NCBI GenBank assembly: GCA_046331225.1
Contig: JAXLRF010000007.1
Coordinates: 310,001-374,000 of the forward strand
Length of the DNA stretch: 64,000 nucleotides
Reading direction: 5' to 3'
DNA from: VFMC01 sp046331225
GTDB lineage: Bacteria; Actinomycetota; Acidimicrobiia; Acidimicrobiales; Ilumatobacteraceae
Below are positions 17,237-25,223 of the stretch, piece by piece. The position numbers were made by a program, and so were the translations under genes. A model generated the notes under the pieces. The model was not told the DNA's origin. It made no database searches and saw only the letters and a list, made by a program, of their open reading frames with translations. The number at the start of each line of letters is the position of its first letter. The stretch's first letter is position 1.

Positions 17237-17347
17237 TCAGCCGAAGACGGTCCAGGCGAGCAGCACGATCACGGCGATCACGGCGGCCCCGACGAACACG
17301 ATGTCGGTGGGCCGGGCCACGCGCTTGCGGTTCGGGTTGAATCCCAT
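17237..17347 (-). CDS. 36-residue single-span membrane protein
   Basis: A very short gene encoding a basic N-terminus (GFNPNRKRVARPTD) and one membrane span (IVFVGAAVIAVIVLLAWTVFG) that reaches the C-terminus. It fits exactly between yraN (convergent) and an enoyl-CoA hydratase (divergent), 22 bases from the latter's start. GAGGG lies only one base before the ATG, so translation signals are weak. The composition, with charged tail and uninterrupted hydrophobic stretch, argues that it is real, but it is too short to assign a family. Confidence 0.55.
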   Translation of the reverse strand: MGFNPNRKRVARPTDIVFVGAAVIAVIVLLAWTVFG

Positions 17348-17369
17348 GCCCTCAGTATCGTCGCCCGTC

Positions 17370-18146
17370 ATGGAGACCATCGACGTCGAACGCAACGGTG
17401 GCATCGTCACCATCACCCTCAACCGGCCCGAGAAGAAGAACGCGGCCAACGGGACGATGTGGGCCGAGCTGCTCGCCACCTTCCGCGAGATCGCCGAGTC
17501 GTCCGACGACCGCGTCGTCGTGATCACCGGGGCGGGCGGTGCGTTCTGCTCGGGCGCCGACCTGTGGGCACCGAGCGACGGGCGTCCGCCCAAGCACCAG
17601 TTGGCCGCGATGCGGCACATCACCGACGTCGCGCTGGCGCTGCACCGCATCCCGCAGCCGGTGATCGCCAAGGTTCGTGGCGTCGCCGTCGGCGCCGGGT
17701 GCAACCTCGCCCTCGGGTGCGACCTGGTCGTGGCGAGCGACAACGCCCGGTTCTCGGAGATCTTCTCCAAGCGCGGCCTGTCGCTCGACTTCGGTGGCAG
17801 CTGGCTGCTGCCGCGTCGCATCGGCCTGCACCGTGCGAAGGAGCTCGCCTTCTTCGCCGACATCATCGACGCGGCCGAGGCCGAGCGGATCGGCTTGGTC
17901 AACCGGGTGGTGGCCGACGACCAGCTCGACGCGTTCGTCGACGACTGGGCGCAGCGGCTGCTCGCCACGCCGCCGATCGCCGTGGCGATGTCGAAGCGGA
18001 TGCTCGACAACGCGATGAACGTCACCTTCGAAGAGGCGCTCGACGACGAGGGACAGTCGCAGACGATCAACTTCGGCACGAAGGACACGCCCGAGGCGAT
18101 CCGGGCGTTCATGGAGAAGCGCACCCCGCAGTTCGAAGGCCGCTGA
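17370..18146 (+). CDS. Enoyl-CoA hydratase/isomerase family protein (1)
   Basis: A 258-residue crotonase. Oxyanion-hole segments are GAGGAFCSGADL and RGVAVGAGCNLALGCDLV; the catalytic-loop region SLDFGGSWLLPRRIGLHRAKEL resembles PaaG-type isomerases and hydratases. Such enzymes hydrate or isomerise enoyl-CoAs in beta-oxidation or aromatic and steroid degradation. The ATG at 17370 lies 8 bases after TATCGT. The start is divergent from the 36-residue membrane protein. No partner dehydrogenase or thiolase is near, so the substrate cannot be named. Confidence 0.92.
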   Translation: METIDVERNGGIVTITLNRPEKKNAANGTMWAELLATFREIAESSDDRVVVITGAGGAFCSGADLWAPSDGRPPKHQLAAMRHITDVALALHRIPQPVIAKVRGVAVGAGCNLALGCDLVVASDNARFSEIFSKRGLSLDFGGSWLLPRRIGLHRAKELAFFADIIDAAEAERIGLVNRVVADDQLDAFVDDWAQRLLATPPIAVAMSKRMLDNAMNVTFEEALDDEGQSQTINFGTKDTPEAIRAFMEKRTPQFEGR

Positions 18147-18226
18147 CCGGTCGCCGTCCTGTCACCAGTCGTCCGATCGCCAGGCTGCCGCCCCTCGCGC
18201 GGCGCCACTCACTAGCGTTCGCACCG

Positions 18227-18988
18227 ATGGCACCTCGTCCGTTCGCGCGCATCCTCGGCCGTTCGGCCGGGGCCCTGTTGTGCGTGGCAGCGACGGTGCT
18301 GCCGGGTGCCGCGGCGTACGCGGACGACCTGCCCGAGCCGGTGCCGGTGCCGTCGCTGCCCCCGATCGAGGATCCCGGTGCCGAGAGCGCACGTCTGGTG
18401 CCCGTGCCCTCGGGCTGCCAGGCCCCCGCCGTCGAGCAGACCGTGTTCATCGGCAAGCTGCTCATCGCCGACGCGGTCACCGGTCGCTACCAGGTCGAAC
18501 AGGTGCTGTCCGGCTCGGTCGAGGGCTTCTCGGTGCAGGAGATGATCGACGTGCGCTACGGCGACGAGGTGCGCTTCTTGCACGTCGGCCAGCGCTACAT
18601 CGTCGGCGCCGGCATCGACCCCGCGTTCGGCGTGCTCGCCTCCACCGTGCGGGCACCGGCGCCGCTGTTCGGCGGCAACGAGGTGGCCGGTGTCGACGAC
18701 GGTGACGTCGACTGCCCGTCGATCGGCACCCCGATCCGCACGGTGCTGCTCGACGGCACGAGCGTCGAGACCGGTGTGCTCACCCCGCTGAAGGATGCCG
18801 AGAAGAAGATCCTGCGGGCCGTGCTGGTGCCGGTGGGGGTGGCGTTCCTGGTGCTGTTCGGCCTGGTCGTGGTGAAGCACCTGCTGTTCGCGCTCGGGCG
18901 CTCGTTGCGCGACCTCTCGGTGACCGAGCGGCCGTCACGGCGCGAGCGCCGCAAGGCTGCGCTCGAACGACTCGAACAGGCCGGCTGA
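18227..18988 (+). CDS. Secreted/membrane-anchored protein of unknown function
   Basis: A 253-residue protein with an N-terminal signal peptide (ILGRSAGALLCVAATVLPGAAAYA), an extracytoplasmic region of about 165 residues, one membrane span near residues 205-225 (AVLVPVGVAFLVLFGLVVV) and a short basic cytoplasmic tail (RPSRRERRKAALERL). The ectodomain has two Cys (SGCQAPAV, DVDCPS) that may pair, and blocks such as VFIGKLLIADAVTGRYQVEQVLSG that resemble tissue-inhibitor/NTR-like beta barrels; this is only a resemblance. TAGCGT lies 8 bases before the ATG. Confidence 0.78.
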   Translation: MAPRPFARILGRSAGALLCVAATVLPGAAAYADDLPEPVPVPSLPPIEDPGAESARLVPVPSGCQAPAVEQTVFIGKLLIADAVTGRYQVEQVLSGSVEGFSVQEMIDVRYGDEVRFLHVGQRYIVGAGIDPAFGVLASTVRAPAPLFGGNEVAGVDDGDVDCPSIGTPIRTVLLDGTSVETGVLTPLKDAEKKILRAVLVPVGVAFLVLFGLVVVKHLLFALGRSLRDLSVTERPSRRERRKAALERLEQAG

Positions 18989-19033
18989 CGACGGCCGTGC
19001 CCGGCCGAGCAGGCGGCCGAGATGCAGGTCTGG

Positions 19034-19738
19034 TCAGCGGCGGAACGCCGCTGTGGCGGTGGCGCGCAGCTCGGTGACCGCGTGCTCGAGCCCGTCGGAG
19101 CCGCGGAACAGCGCGCTGCCGGCCACCAGCACGTTGGCACCCGCCGACGCCGCACCGGCGATGGTGGCGGGCCCGATGCCGCCGTCGACCTCGACCTCGA
19201 CCTGGCCGGCGAGGCCGCGGCGTTCGATCAGGTCGCGCAGCTCGCGGATCTTCGGCTCCATCGTCGGGATGTAGGCCTGCCCGCCGAAGCCGGGGTTCAC
19301 GGTCATCACCAGCACCAGGTCGACCAGATCGAGCACGTGCTCGACGGCGGACACCGGCGTGGCCGGGTTGAGCGCGACCGCGGCGTTCGCCCCGAGCGAG
19401 CGGATGTTGCCGAGCGTGCGGTGCAGATGAGTGCAGGCCTCGGCGTGGACGATGAGGCGCGAGCACCCGGCGGCCACGTAGTCGGCGGCCATCACGTCGG
19501 GGGTGTACACCATCAGGTGCGCCTCGAACGGCAGGGTGGTGTGCGGGCGGGCCGATGCGATCACCGCCGGTCCGAAGGTGAGGTTCGGCACGAACTGGCC
19601 GTCCATCACGTCCCACTGGATCAGGTCGACGCCGGCCGCCTCGAGCGCGGCGACCTCGTCGCCGAGCTTCGCGAAGTCGACGGGCAGGACGCTCGGCGCG
19701 ATCTGGATGCGGGGCTCGGTCTGGGGTTCCGGGGACAC
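19034..19738 (-). CDS. rpe: Ribulose-phosphate 3-epimerase
   Basis: Interconverts ribulose 5-phosphate and xylulose 5-phosphate in the pentose phosphate pathway. The 234-residue TIM barrel shows IAPSVLPVDFAKLGDEV, DLIQWDVMDGQFVPNLTFGP, HLMVYTPD, LVMTVNPGFGGQ and VEVDGGIGP; the metal ligands (D and H) are all in place. The GTG at 19738 lies 7 bases after TACCCT on the minus strand, and the divergent methyltransferase start is only 33 bases away. Confidence 0.95.
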   Translation of the reverse strand: MSPEPQTEPRIQIAPSVLPVDFAKLGDEVAALEAAGVDLIQWDVMDGQFVPNLTFGPAVIASARPHTTLPFEAHLMVYTPDVMAADYVAAGCSRLIVHAEACTHLHRTLGNIRSLGANAAVALNPATPVSAVEHVLDLVDLVLVMTVNPGFGGQAYIPTMEPKIRELRDLIERRGLAGQVEVEVDGGIGPATIAGAASAGANVLVAGSALFRGSDGLEHAVTELRATATAAFRR

Positions 19739-19745
19739 GCGAGCG

Positions 19746-19765
19746 AGGGTAGCCGTGCATACGCT
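19746..19765. promoter_or_regulatory. Back-to-back -10 elements of rpe and the methyltransferase gene
   Basis: The minus-strand TACCCT (19746-19751) serves rpe and the plus-strand TACGCT (19760-19765) serves the methyltransferase. They are 8 bp apart in a 33-bp gap, so each promoter's upstream part lies in the other gene. Both put transcription starts at or next to the start codons. Inferred from motif spacing. Confidence 0.55.
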
Positions 19766-19771
19766 GCGGGC

Positions 19772-20974
19772 GTGGCCTCGGTTCCCCAGCAGCACCTGCA
19801 CCTGCGCATCGAGCAGGTGGTCGCCGGCGGCGACGGGCTCGCTCGCGACGACGGGGGTCGCGTGGTGTTCGTCCCGGGCGTGTTGCCGGGCGAGCGGGTG
19901 GCCGTCCGGCTGGTGACGGCCAAGCGCGACTTCGCCCGTGGTGACGTGGTCGAGGTGCTCGAGCGGTCGCCGTGGCGGGTCGACCCGCCGTGCCGCGCGC
20001 TCGCCCGCGGGTGCGGTGGCTGCGACTGGCAGCACCTCGATCCGGCGCACCAGCTCGAGCAGAAGGTGGCGGTCGCCACCGAGGCCCTGCGGCGCACTGC
20101 GCGGTTGGCCGACCCCGTGGTCGAGGCCGGGGGAAGCGTCGGTGCGTGGTCGTACCGTACGTCGATGCGGGTGGCGGTCGACCGTCACGGCGTGCCGTCG
20201 CTGCGCCGGCCCCGCAGCAACGAGCCGGTGACGCTCGAGCACTGTGCGGTGGCTCACCCGGCGCTCGACGAGCTGCTCCGCGACGGCCGGTTCGTCGGCG
20301 CCGACGAGGTGTCGTTGCGCGTGTCGGTGGCGACCGGCGAACGCACGGCCTGGTGGACGCGGGCGCATCCGGGCGACGAGGTGCGGGTGTCGCTGCCGTC
20401 CGACGTGCGCACCGGCGCCGACGCGGTGGTGCACGAGGTCGTGGCCGGCCGCCGGTTGCGGGTGAGCGGTGCCTCGTTCTTCCAGTCGGGCCCGGCAGCG
20501 GCGGAGCTGCTCGTGCGCACGGTGCGCGAGCTGGTCGGTCCGGTACCGGTCGACGCGCACCTGGTCGACGCGTACGGCGGGGTGGGCCTGTTCGCCACCA
20601 CCCTCGGGGTGTCGCACGTGACGCTGGTCGAGGGCTCGCACGCTGCCTGTGCCGACGCCGAGGTGAACCTGCCAGCGGCCTCGGTGGACGGCAGGGTGGT
20701 GTGCAGCTCGGTCGAATCGTGGCGGCCCGACCCTGCCCGGCCCGCCCACGTCGTGGTGGCCGACCCCTCGCGCCAGGGCCTCGGGCAGGCCGCCGTCGAC
20801 GTCCTGGCCTCGGTGGGGGCGCCCGTGCTGGTGCTGGTGGGCTGTGATCCGGTGGCGTTCGCTCGCGACGCGGGTCTCCTGGCGGCCCGGGGCTACCGGC
20901 TCGCCCGAGCGGTGGCGCTCGACCTGTTCCCCCAGACCCATCACGTCGAGATGGTGGGCCGTTTCGAGCGATGA
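19772..20974 (+). CDS. RNA uracil-C5 methyltransferase, TrmA/RlmD family
   Basis: A 400-residue SAM-dependent methyltransferase making 5-methyluridine in rRNA or tRNA. An N-terminal TRAM-like barrel (IEQVVAGGDGLAR, VVFVPGVLPGERV) is followed by iron-sulphur cysteines C-x6-CGGC (CRALARGCGGC) with a fourth Cys in LEHCAVAH, as in RlmD. The SAM site is VDAYGGVGLFATTLG, then VEGSHAACADAEVN; the catalytic end has ADPSRQGLG and VLVGCDPVAFARD, with the nucleophilic Cys in GCDP. Which uridine is modified is not clear from sequence. Its stop overlaps the sigma-factor ATG (ATGA). Confidence 0.92.
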   Translation: MASVPQQHLHLRIEQVVAGGDGLARDDGGRVVFVPGVLPGERVAVRLVTAKRDFARGDVVEVLERSPWRVDPPCRALARGCGGCDWQHLDPAHQLEQKVAVATEALRRTARLADPVVEAGGSVGAWSYRTSMRVAVDRHGVPSLRRPRSNEPVTLEHCAVAHPALDELLRDGRFVGADEVSLRVSVATGERTAWWTRAHPGDEVRVSLPSDVRTGADAVVHEVVAGRRLRVSGASFFQSGPAAAELLVRTVRELVGPVPVDAHLVDAYGGVGLFATTLGVSHVTLVEGSHAACADAEVNLPAASVDGRVVCSSVESWRPDPARPAHVVVADPSRQGLGQAAVDVLASVGAPVLVLVGCDPVAFARDAGLLAARGYRLARAVALDLFPQTHHVEMVGRFER

Positions 20975-21618
20975 GGATCGGTCGCGTGATTTCTCCGCGT
21001 CCGGGTGATCCGGATCCGTTCGGGCTCCGTACAGAGGGCGTGCGAGACGACCTGACCGCCGCTTCCGACCCGAGCCTCGTGCTCGCGTTGGCGCGGTACC
21101 GACAAGACGCGCTGGGCGAGGTGTATCGCCGCCACGCCGGCGCCGTGTTCGGCCTGGCCAAGCGGATCCTCGACGACCAGGCCCGCGCCGAGGAGGTGGT
21201 GCAGGAGGTCTTCCTGCGCCTCTGGAACCAGCCCGATCGTTTCGACCCCGAGCGTGGGTCGTTGCGCAGCTTCCTCCTCGCCCAGGCGCACAGCCGGGCC
21301 GTCGACGTGCTGCGTTCGGAGACCTCGCGGCGGCGCCGCGAGGAGCGCGACGCTCGCGAGGCCGCGGGCGGCGACTACGACCTCGATCGCCAGGTGTGGG
21401 ACCTGGCGCTCGCGGAACACGTGCGTGCCGCGATGGAGCGGCTGCACCCGGGCGAGCGAGCTGCGGTCGAGCTCGCCTACTTCGGAGGCCGCACGTATCG
21501 GGAGGTGGCCGTCGAGCTCGGAGAACCCGAGGGGACGGTCAAGAGCCGGATCCGGAACGGGCTGAAGCGCCTGCGCGCCGAGCTCGCTGCGTCCGGGGTG
21601 ACGGTGGGTGACGTATGA
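20971..21618 (+). CDS. sigK: ECF sigma factor, SigK type
   Basis: A 215-residue extracytoplasmic-function sigma factor. Region 2 is LGEVYRRHAGAVFGLAKRIL with DQARAEEVVQEVFLRLW; region 4 is ERAAVELAYFGGRTYREVAVE with EGTVKSRIRNGLKRLRAEL. The ATG overlaps the upstream methyltransferase stop; an internal GTG at 21041 is an alternative giving a length closer to known SigK proteins. The next gene is an RskA-like anti-sigma factor, overlapping by ATGA, so the pair is translationally coupled. Target genes are unknown. Confidence 0.9.
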   Translation: MRIGRVISPRPGDPDPFGLRTEGVRDDLTAASDPSLVLALARYRQDALGEVYRRHAGAVFGLAKRILDDQARAEEVVQEVFLRLWNQPDRFDPERGSLRSFLLAQAHSRAVDVLRSETSRRRREERDAREAAGGDYDLDRQVWDLALAEHVRAAMERLHPGERAAVELAYFGGRTYREVAVELGEPEGTVKSRIRNGLKRLRAELAASGVTVGDV

Positions 21619-22364
21619 GTGCGGAAGAGCTGGAACTCGAAGAGCTGCTGGGTGCGTACGCGCTCGACGCGGTGAGCGACGACGAGCGACGTGCGGTCGA
21701 GCAGTTCCTGGCCGTCAACCCCCGTGCGCGCCAGGAGGTGGCCGAGCACCGCGAGGTGGCGACCGTGCTGGCGTGGACCGGCATGTCGGCGCCCGACGGG
21801 CTGTGGGATCGCATCGCTGCGAACCTCGACCAGGACGCCACTGCGGCGCCTCGCCCCAGCGGCGAGCTCGCTTCGGTGATCTCGATGACCGACCGCGAGT
21901 CGCGCCGTGCCCGCCGGTGGCGGTCGGCCGGGTCGTGGCTGGCCGCCACGGCGGCGGCCGCGGTGGTGGCCGTCATCGCCGTGACCGCGCTCAACGGTGA
22001 CGACACCGACCAGGCACCGCTCGCGGCTGCCGTCGACGACGCCAGGTCCGACAGCGATTCGGTGTCGGCGTGGTTGGTGAACGGCGAGGGCGACGTGGGT
22101 GCCGAGGTCGTCATCGACCAGGAGGGCCACGGCTACGTGATCGCCGACGCGCTGCCCGCACTGCCCGCCGACCGCACGTACCAGCTGTGGGGCGTGATCG
22201 GTGATCAGGTGATCTCGCTCGGTGTGCTCGGCAGCAACCCGCACGTCGAGTCGTTCAGCGCCGGTGGCGAGACGGTGGCGCAGGTGGTGGTGACGATCGA
22301 GGCCGCCGGTGGTGTGGTGTCGAACGGCAACCCCGAGGGCGCCTACGCCGGCACGCTCGGCTGA
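21615..22364 (+). CDS. rskA: Anti-sigma-K factor RskA family
   Basis: A 249-residue membrane anti-sigma factor that should hold the upstream sigma factor inactive until proteolysis. The cytoplasmic N-terminus (LEELLGAYALDAVSDDERRAVEQFL, PDGLWDRIAANLDQ) is the sigma-binding domain. One membrane span lies near residues 107-126 (WLAATAAAAVVAVIAVTAL), and the C-terminal ectodomain shows the RskA pattern DALPALPADRTYQLWGVIG. Most members carry a zinc motif HXXXCXXC or lack it; here it is absent, as in RskA. Confidence 0.92.
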   Translation: MSAEELELEELLGAYALDAVSDDERRAVEQFLAVNPRARQEVAEHREVATVLAWTGMSAPDGLWDRIAANLDQDATAAPRPSGELASVISMTDRESRRARRWRSAGSWLAATAAAAVVAVIAVTALNGDDTDQAPLAAAVDDARSDSDSVSAWLVNGEGDVGAEVVIDQEGHGYVIADALPALPADRTYQLWGVIGDQVISLGVLGSNPHVESFSAGGETVAQVVVTIEAAGGVVSNGNPEGAYAGTLG

Positions 22365-22381
22365 CCCGGGTCCGACCGCGC

Positions 22382-22981
22382 TCAGAGCTTGGCGAGGCGT
22401 TCCTCGACCCGGTCGAGGAAGCGTCGCCGGGCCGCGTCGGTCGCCCGGTCGATCCCGTAGAACGCGATCCAGTGGGTGCGCACGCGCACGTTGCACGCGA
22501 AGCGCAGCGCTCGCGTCATCGTGCGTTTGCCCGTCTCACCTTCGACGGCGTTCACCCACTTCGACGAGCCGTGGCTCGTGACCGCCACCATCGTGTGGAT
22601 GTTGCGCAGCAGCGGTCGGATGCGATTGGTGCCGGGCGGCAGGTCCCAGGCGACACCCATCACCCAGACCCGGTCGAACCAACCCTTCAACATGGCCGGC
22701 TGGCCCGCCCACCAGGTGGGGTAGACGAGCACGATCGTGTCGCACCACCGCAGGTTGTCGACGTACTCGGCGATCTCGGGGCGCAGCTCGGGCCGCTGCC
22801 GGTGGTCGACGTGGTGCACCTGGCGGTCGTGCTCGTCGAGCTCGGGTCGGAAGCCGTCGGCGTAGAGGTCGGTGACGCGTACCTCGTGCCCGGCGCGCTC
22901 GAGTCCGGCGAGCACGCGCTGCAACGCGGCGCCCGCGAACGACTCGTGGGTGGGATGGCAGAACACGACGTACGACTTCAT
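22382..22981 (-). CDS. NAD(P)H dehydrogenase (quinone), flavodoxin fold (1)
   Basis: A 199-residue flavoprotein of the NQO1/MdaB-like family. Visible are the FMN/FAD phosphate-binding start (VVFCHPTHESFAGAALQRV), VRVTDLYADGF, and the signature LVYPTWWAGQPAMLKGWFDRVW. It should reduce quinones or related electrophiles with NAD(P)H. It starts 7 bases after the stop of a paralogue on the same strand, so the two form an operon and probably arose by duplication. All conserved loops are intact. Confidence 0.92.
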   Translation of the reverse strand: MKSYVVFCHPTHESFAGAALQRVLAGLERAGHEVRVTDLYADGFRPELDEHDRQVHHVDHRQRPELRPEIAEYVDNLRWCDTIVLVYPTWWAGQPAMLKGWFDRVWVMGVAWDLPPGTNRIRPLLRNIHTMVAVTSHGSSKWVNAVEGETGKRTMTRALRFACNVRVRTHWIAFYGIDRATDAARRRFLDRVEERLAKL

Positions 22982-22988
22982 CGCCGCC

Positions 22989-23576
22989 TCACAACGCCCG
23001 CATCTTGCGTTCGACCTTGTCGAGGAACGCAGCTCGCCGGCGCGCCGACATGGTGTCCATGCCGTACAGCGGCAGCCACAGGCACCGGGTGCCCCAGCCG
23101 GTGCTCAGCCGCATCGCGCGCTTGATGGTGCGGCGGCCGTTGTCGTTGATGGTCTTGATGTAGCGCCACGGCGACCCGTAGGTGGTGATGCCGACCAGAC
23201 GCTTCACGTTGGTGAGGCCCGGGCGCACCTTGTTGTCCTCGTTGAACACGAAGCCGACGCCCTCGACCATCGTGCGCTCGAACCAGCCCTTCAGGATCGC
23301 CGGCACGGAGCTCCACCAGGTCGGGTAGACGAACACCAGGGTGTGCGCCTGCTGCATGTCGGCGATGTGGTCGGCGACCAGGGGGTCGAGCACCGGCTGG
23401 TCGGTCGGGTAGGCGCGGCGCTCCTCGGCAGTCATCGCGGCACGGAAACCCTCGGCGTAGAGGTCTCGCACCTTCACCTCGTGGCCGTTGGCCTCGAGCC
23501 CCCGACGCACGCGCTCGGCGATCGCGTGGCTGAAGCTGACCGGGTTCGGGTTCGCGATGATGACGAGTGCCCGCAT
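22989..23576 (-). CDS. NAD(P)H dehydrogenase (quinone), flavodoxin fold (2)
   Basis: A 195-residue paralogue and first gene of the two-gene operon. It has ALVIIANPNPVSFSHAIAERV, VKVRDLYAEGFRAAM and FVYPTWWSSVPAILKGWFERT. The ATG at 23576 is chosen because the fold starts at once and TACGTT lies 9 bases upstream (leaderless pattern); the longer frame would run into a low-complexity 10-bp tandem repeat. The two paralogues differ clearly along their whole length, so the duplication is not recent. Confidence 0.92.
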   Translation of the reverse strand: MRALVIIANPNPVSFSHAIAERVRRGLEANGHEVKVRDLYAEGFRAAMTAEERRAYPTDQPVLDPLVADHIADMQQAHTLVFVYPTWWSSVPAILKGWFERTMVEGVGFVFNEDNKVRPGLTNVKRLVGITTYGSPWRYIKTINDNGRRTIKRAMRLSTGWGTRCLWLPLYGMDTMSARRRAAFLDKVERKMRAL

Positions 23577-23671
23577 GCCCGACCGAACGTACTGCGCGTC
23601 GGGTGACACGGTGCTCATCATCGGTGACGGTCCGGTGAACGTCGTGTTGCCGCCCGGAGGTCGGGCCACTC

Positions 23672-23741
23672 GACGACGCACGACGACGCACGACGACGCA
23701 CGACGACACACGACGACACACGACGCCGCACGAGGCCGCAC
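23672..23741. repeat. Seven 10-bp tandem repeats in an intergenic region
   Basis: Seven consecutive units of CGACGACGCA or variants (three perfect, then CGACGACACA twice, CGACGCCGCA, CGAGGCCGCA). They lie in the 186-bp gap between the SDR gene's stop and the start of the reductase operon, both on the minus strand. Because 10 is not a multiple of 3, the tract is unlikely to be coding. Possible roles are a spacer, a protein-binding array or a slippage hot spot. Confidence 0.9.
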
Positions 23742-23762
23742 GATGCCGGTGCGACGGCGTCG

Positions 23763-24527
23763 TCAGCGGCCGCCGCCCACGTCGATGAAGGCGCCCGTGA
23801 CGAACGTCGCCTCGGCCGAGGCGAGCCAGAGCACGGCACCGGCCACCTCGTCGGCGGTGCCGGCACGCCCCATCGGCACCGTGGGGGCGAGGCGCTCGAG
23901 GCGGCCGGGCGGTGCGTAGGCGTGGAAGTCGCTCTCGACCAGGCCCGGTCGCACGCCGTTGACGCGGATGCCGGCGGCGGCGAGCTCCTTCGACAGGCCG
24001 ACGGTCATCGTGTCGATGGCGCCCTTCGAGGCGGCGTAGTGCACCCACTCGCCGGTGCCGCCGAGGACCGCGGCTCGCGACGAGATGTTGACGATCGAGC
24101 CGCCGTGGCCGCCGCGCAGTGTGGACATGCGTGCCGCTGCCTCGCGGGCGCAGACGAAGGCGCCGGTGACGTTGACCGCCCACAACGCGGCGAGCATCGG
24201 GGCGGTCACGGTGTCGAGCGTGCCGTAGCCGCCGGCGATGCCCGCGTTGTTGACGAGCACGTCGAGCCGTCCGAGGTGCTCGTCGATCGCCTCGTACATC
24301 GCGATCACTGCCTGCTCGTCGGCGACGTCGGCGCGATGCACCAGCACCGTGGCCCCCTGCGCGGTGCACTCGTCGACCAGCGCGTCGACGTGATCACCGG
24401 GGGAGCGTGGCGACACGTGGTTCACCACCAGGTCGTACCGCGAGGCGGCGGCGCGTGCGATCGCGGCGCCGATGCCCCGTGCCGCACCGGTGATCAGCAT
24501 CACCGGTCGAGCGGTGGTCGCGCTCAC
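23763..24527 (-). CDS. Short-chain dehydrogenase/reductase
   Basis: A 254-residue classical SDR. Cofactor motif TGAARGIGAA lies at residues 13-22, NNAG in LDVLVNNAGIAGG, and the catalytic Ser-Tyr-Lys as VNISSRAAVLGG and YAASKG. The C-terminal FVTGAFIDVGGGR is typical of FabG/glucose-dehydrogenase-like enzymes. It reduces a keto group or oxidises an alcohol with NAD(P). The GTG start overlaps the stop of the upstream acetyltransferase (GTGA), which indicates coupling. Substrate unknown. Confidence 0.93.
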   Translation of the reverse strand: MSATTARPVMLITGAARGIGAAIARAAASRYDLVVNHVSPRSPGDHVDALVDECTAQGATVLVHRADVADEQAVIAMYEAIDEHLGRLDVLVNNAGIAGGYGTLDTVTAPMLAALWAVNVTGAFVCAREAAARMSTLRGGHGGSIVNISSRAAVLGGTGEWVHYAASKGAIDTMTVGLSKELAAAGIRVNGVRPGLVESDFHAYAPPGRLERLAPTVPMGRAGTADEVAGAVLWLASAEATFVTGAFIDVGGGR

Positions 24528-25132
24528 GTGGCGCCGCCCAGGCGAGCGCGCACCTCGGGCCACTCGTCGGGCACGATCGAGTAGCAGGCGGTGTCGCGCG
24601 GAGCGCCTGCCACCGATTCGTGGCCCGACTGCACGCGGTGATTGCGCAGCACGCCCTCGAACCGGGCACCCAGACGCTCGATCGCACGGCGGCTGCGCTG
24701 GTTGCGGGCGTCGGTGCAGATGGCCACCCGTTGCACCTGCCACTGCTCGAACGCGTGCGTGAGGAGCAGCAGCTTGGCCTCGGTGTTGAGCGGCGTGCGC
24801 TGCGCCGACGCGGCGAGCCAGGTACCACCGATCTCGACCTCGCAGGGCAGCAGGGCACCGCCCCAGTAGCGGATGTCGAGGAAGCGGGTGCAGCCGACGG
24901 GCGTGTCGTCGGCCAGGCGGCGCTGCACGAAGGGCACGACCAGGTCGCGCTCGGCCTCGTCGAGCAGGCCGCGCACGTAGTGCTCCATGGCGTCGGCGGT
25001 GTCGGGCACGGGCGTGTAGCCGTAGCTCGTCCGGTCCTCGGTGGCGGCAGCCACCAGGGCGGGCACGTGGTCGAGGGTCAGGGGTTCCAGCTGCACGACC
25101 GAGCCGCGCAGCACGAAGGGTTCGATCCGCAT
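24524..25132 (-). CDS. GNAT-family N-acetyltransferase (RimJ/RimL-like)
   Basis: A 202-residue acetyltransferase. It shows LRGSVVQLEPLTLDHVPALV at the start, FLDIRYWGGALLPCEVEIGGTWL, and the acetyl-CoA and C-terminal segments TPLNTEAKLLLLTHAFEQW and TDARNQRSRRAIERLGARFEG, a RimJ/RimL-type pattern. Members acetylate protein N-termini, antibiotics or small amines; the substrate here is unknown. The ATG lies 8 bases after CAAGCT. Its stop overlaps the SDR start. Confidence 0.92.
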   Translation of the reverse strand: MRIEPFVLRGSVVQLEPLTLDHVPALVAAATEDRTSYGYTPVPDTADAMEHYVRGLLDEAERDLVVPFVQRRLADDTPVGCTRFLDIRYWGGALLPCEVEIGGTWLAASAQRTPLNTEAKLLLLTHAFEQWQVQRVAICTDARNQRSRRAIERLGARFEGVLRNHRVQSGHESVAGAPRDTACYSIVPDEWPEVRARLGGAT

Positions 25133-25223
25133 CGTCGGCCAGCTTGCCAGTCGCGGCCCTCGCGTCGCCCCCGAGTTCCGGTCGCGGCTGCCGTTCCGCG
25201 TGCGGATGGGGCAGCATGGGGTC

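Noticed and set aside
23672..23741. 10-bp repeats considered as a CRISPR remnant or coding repeat
   Set aside because: Units are contiguous without spacers, and a 10-bp period shifts the frame each unit.
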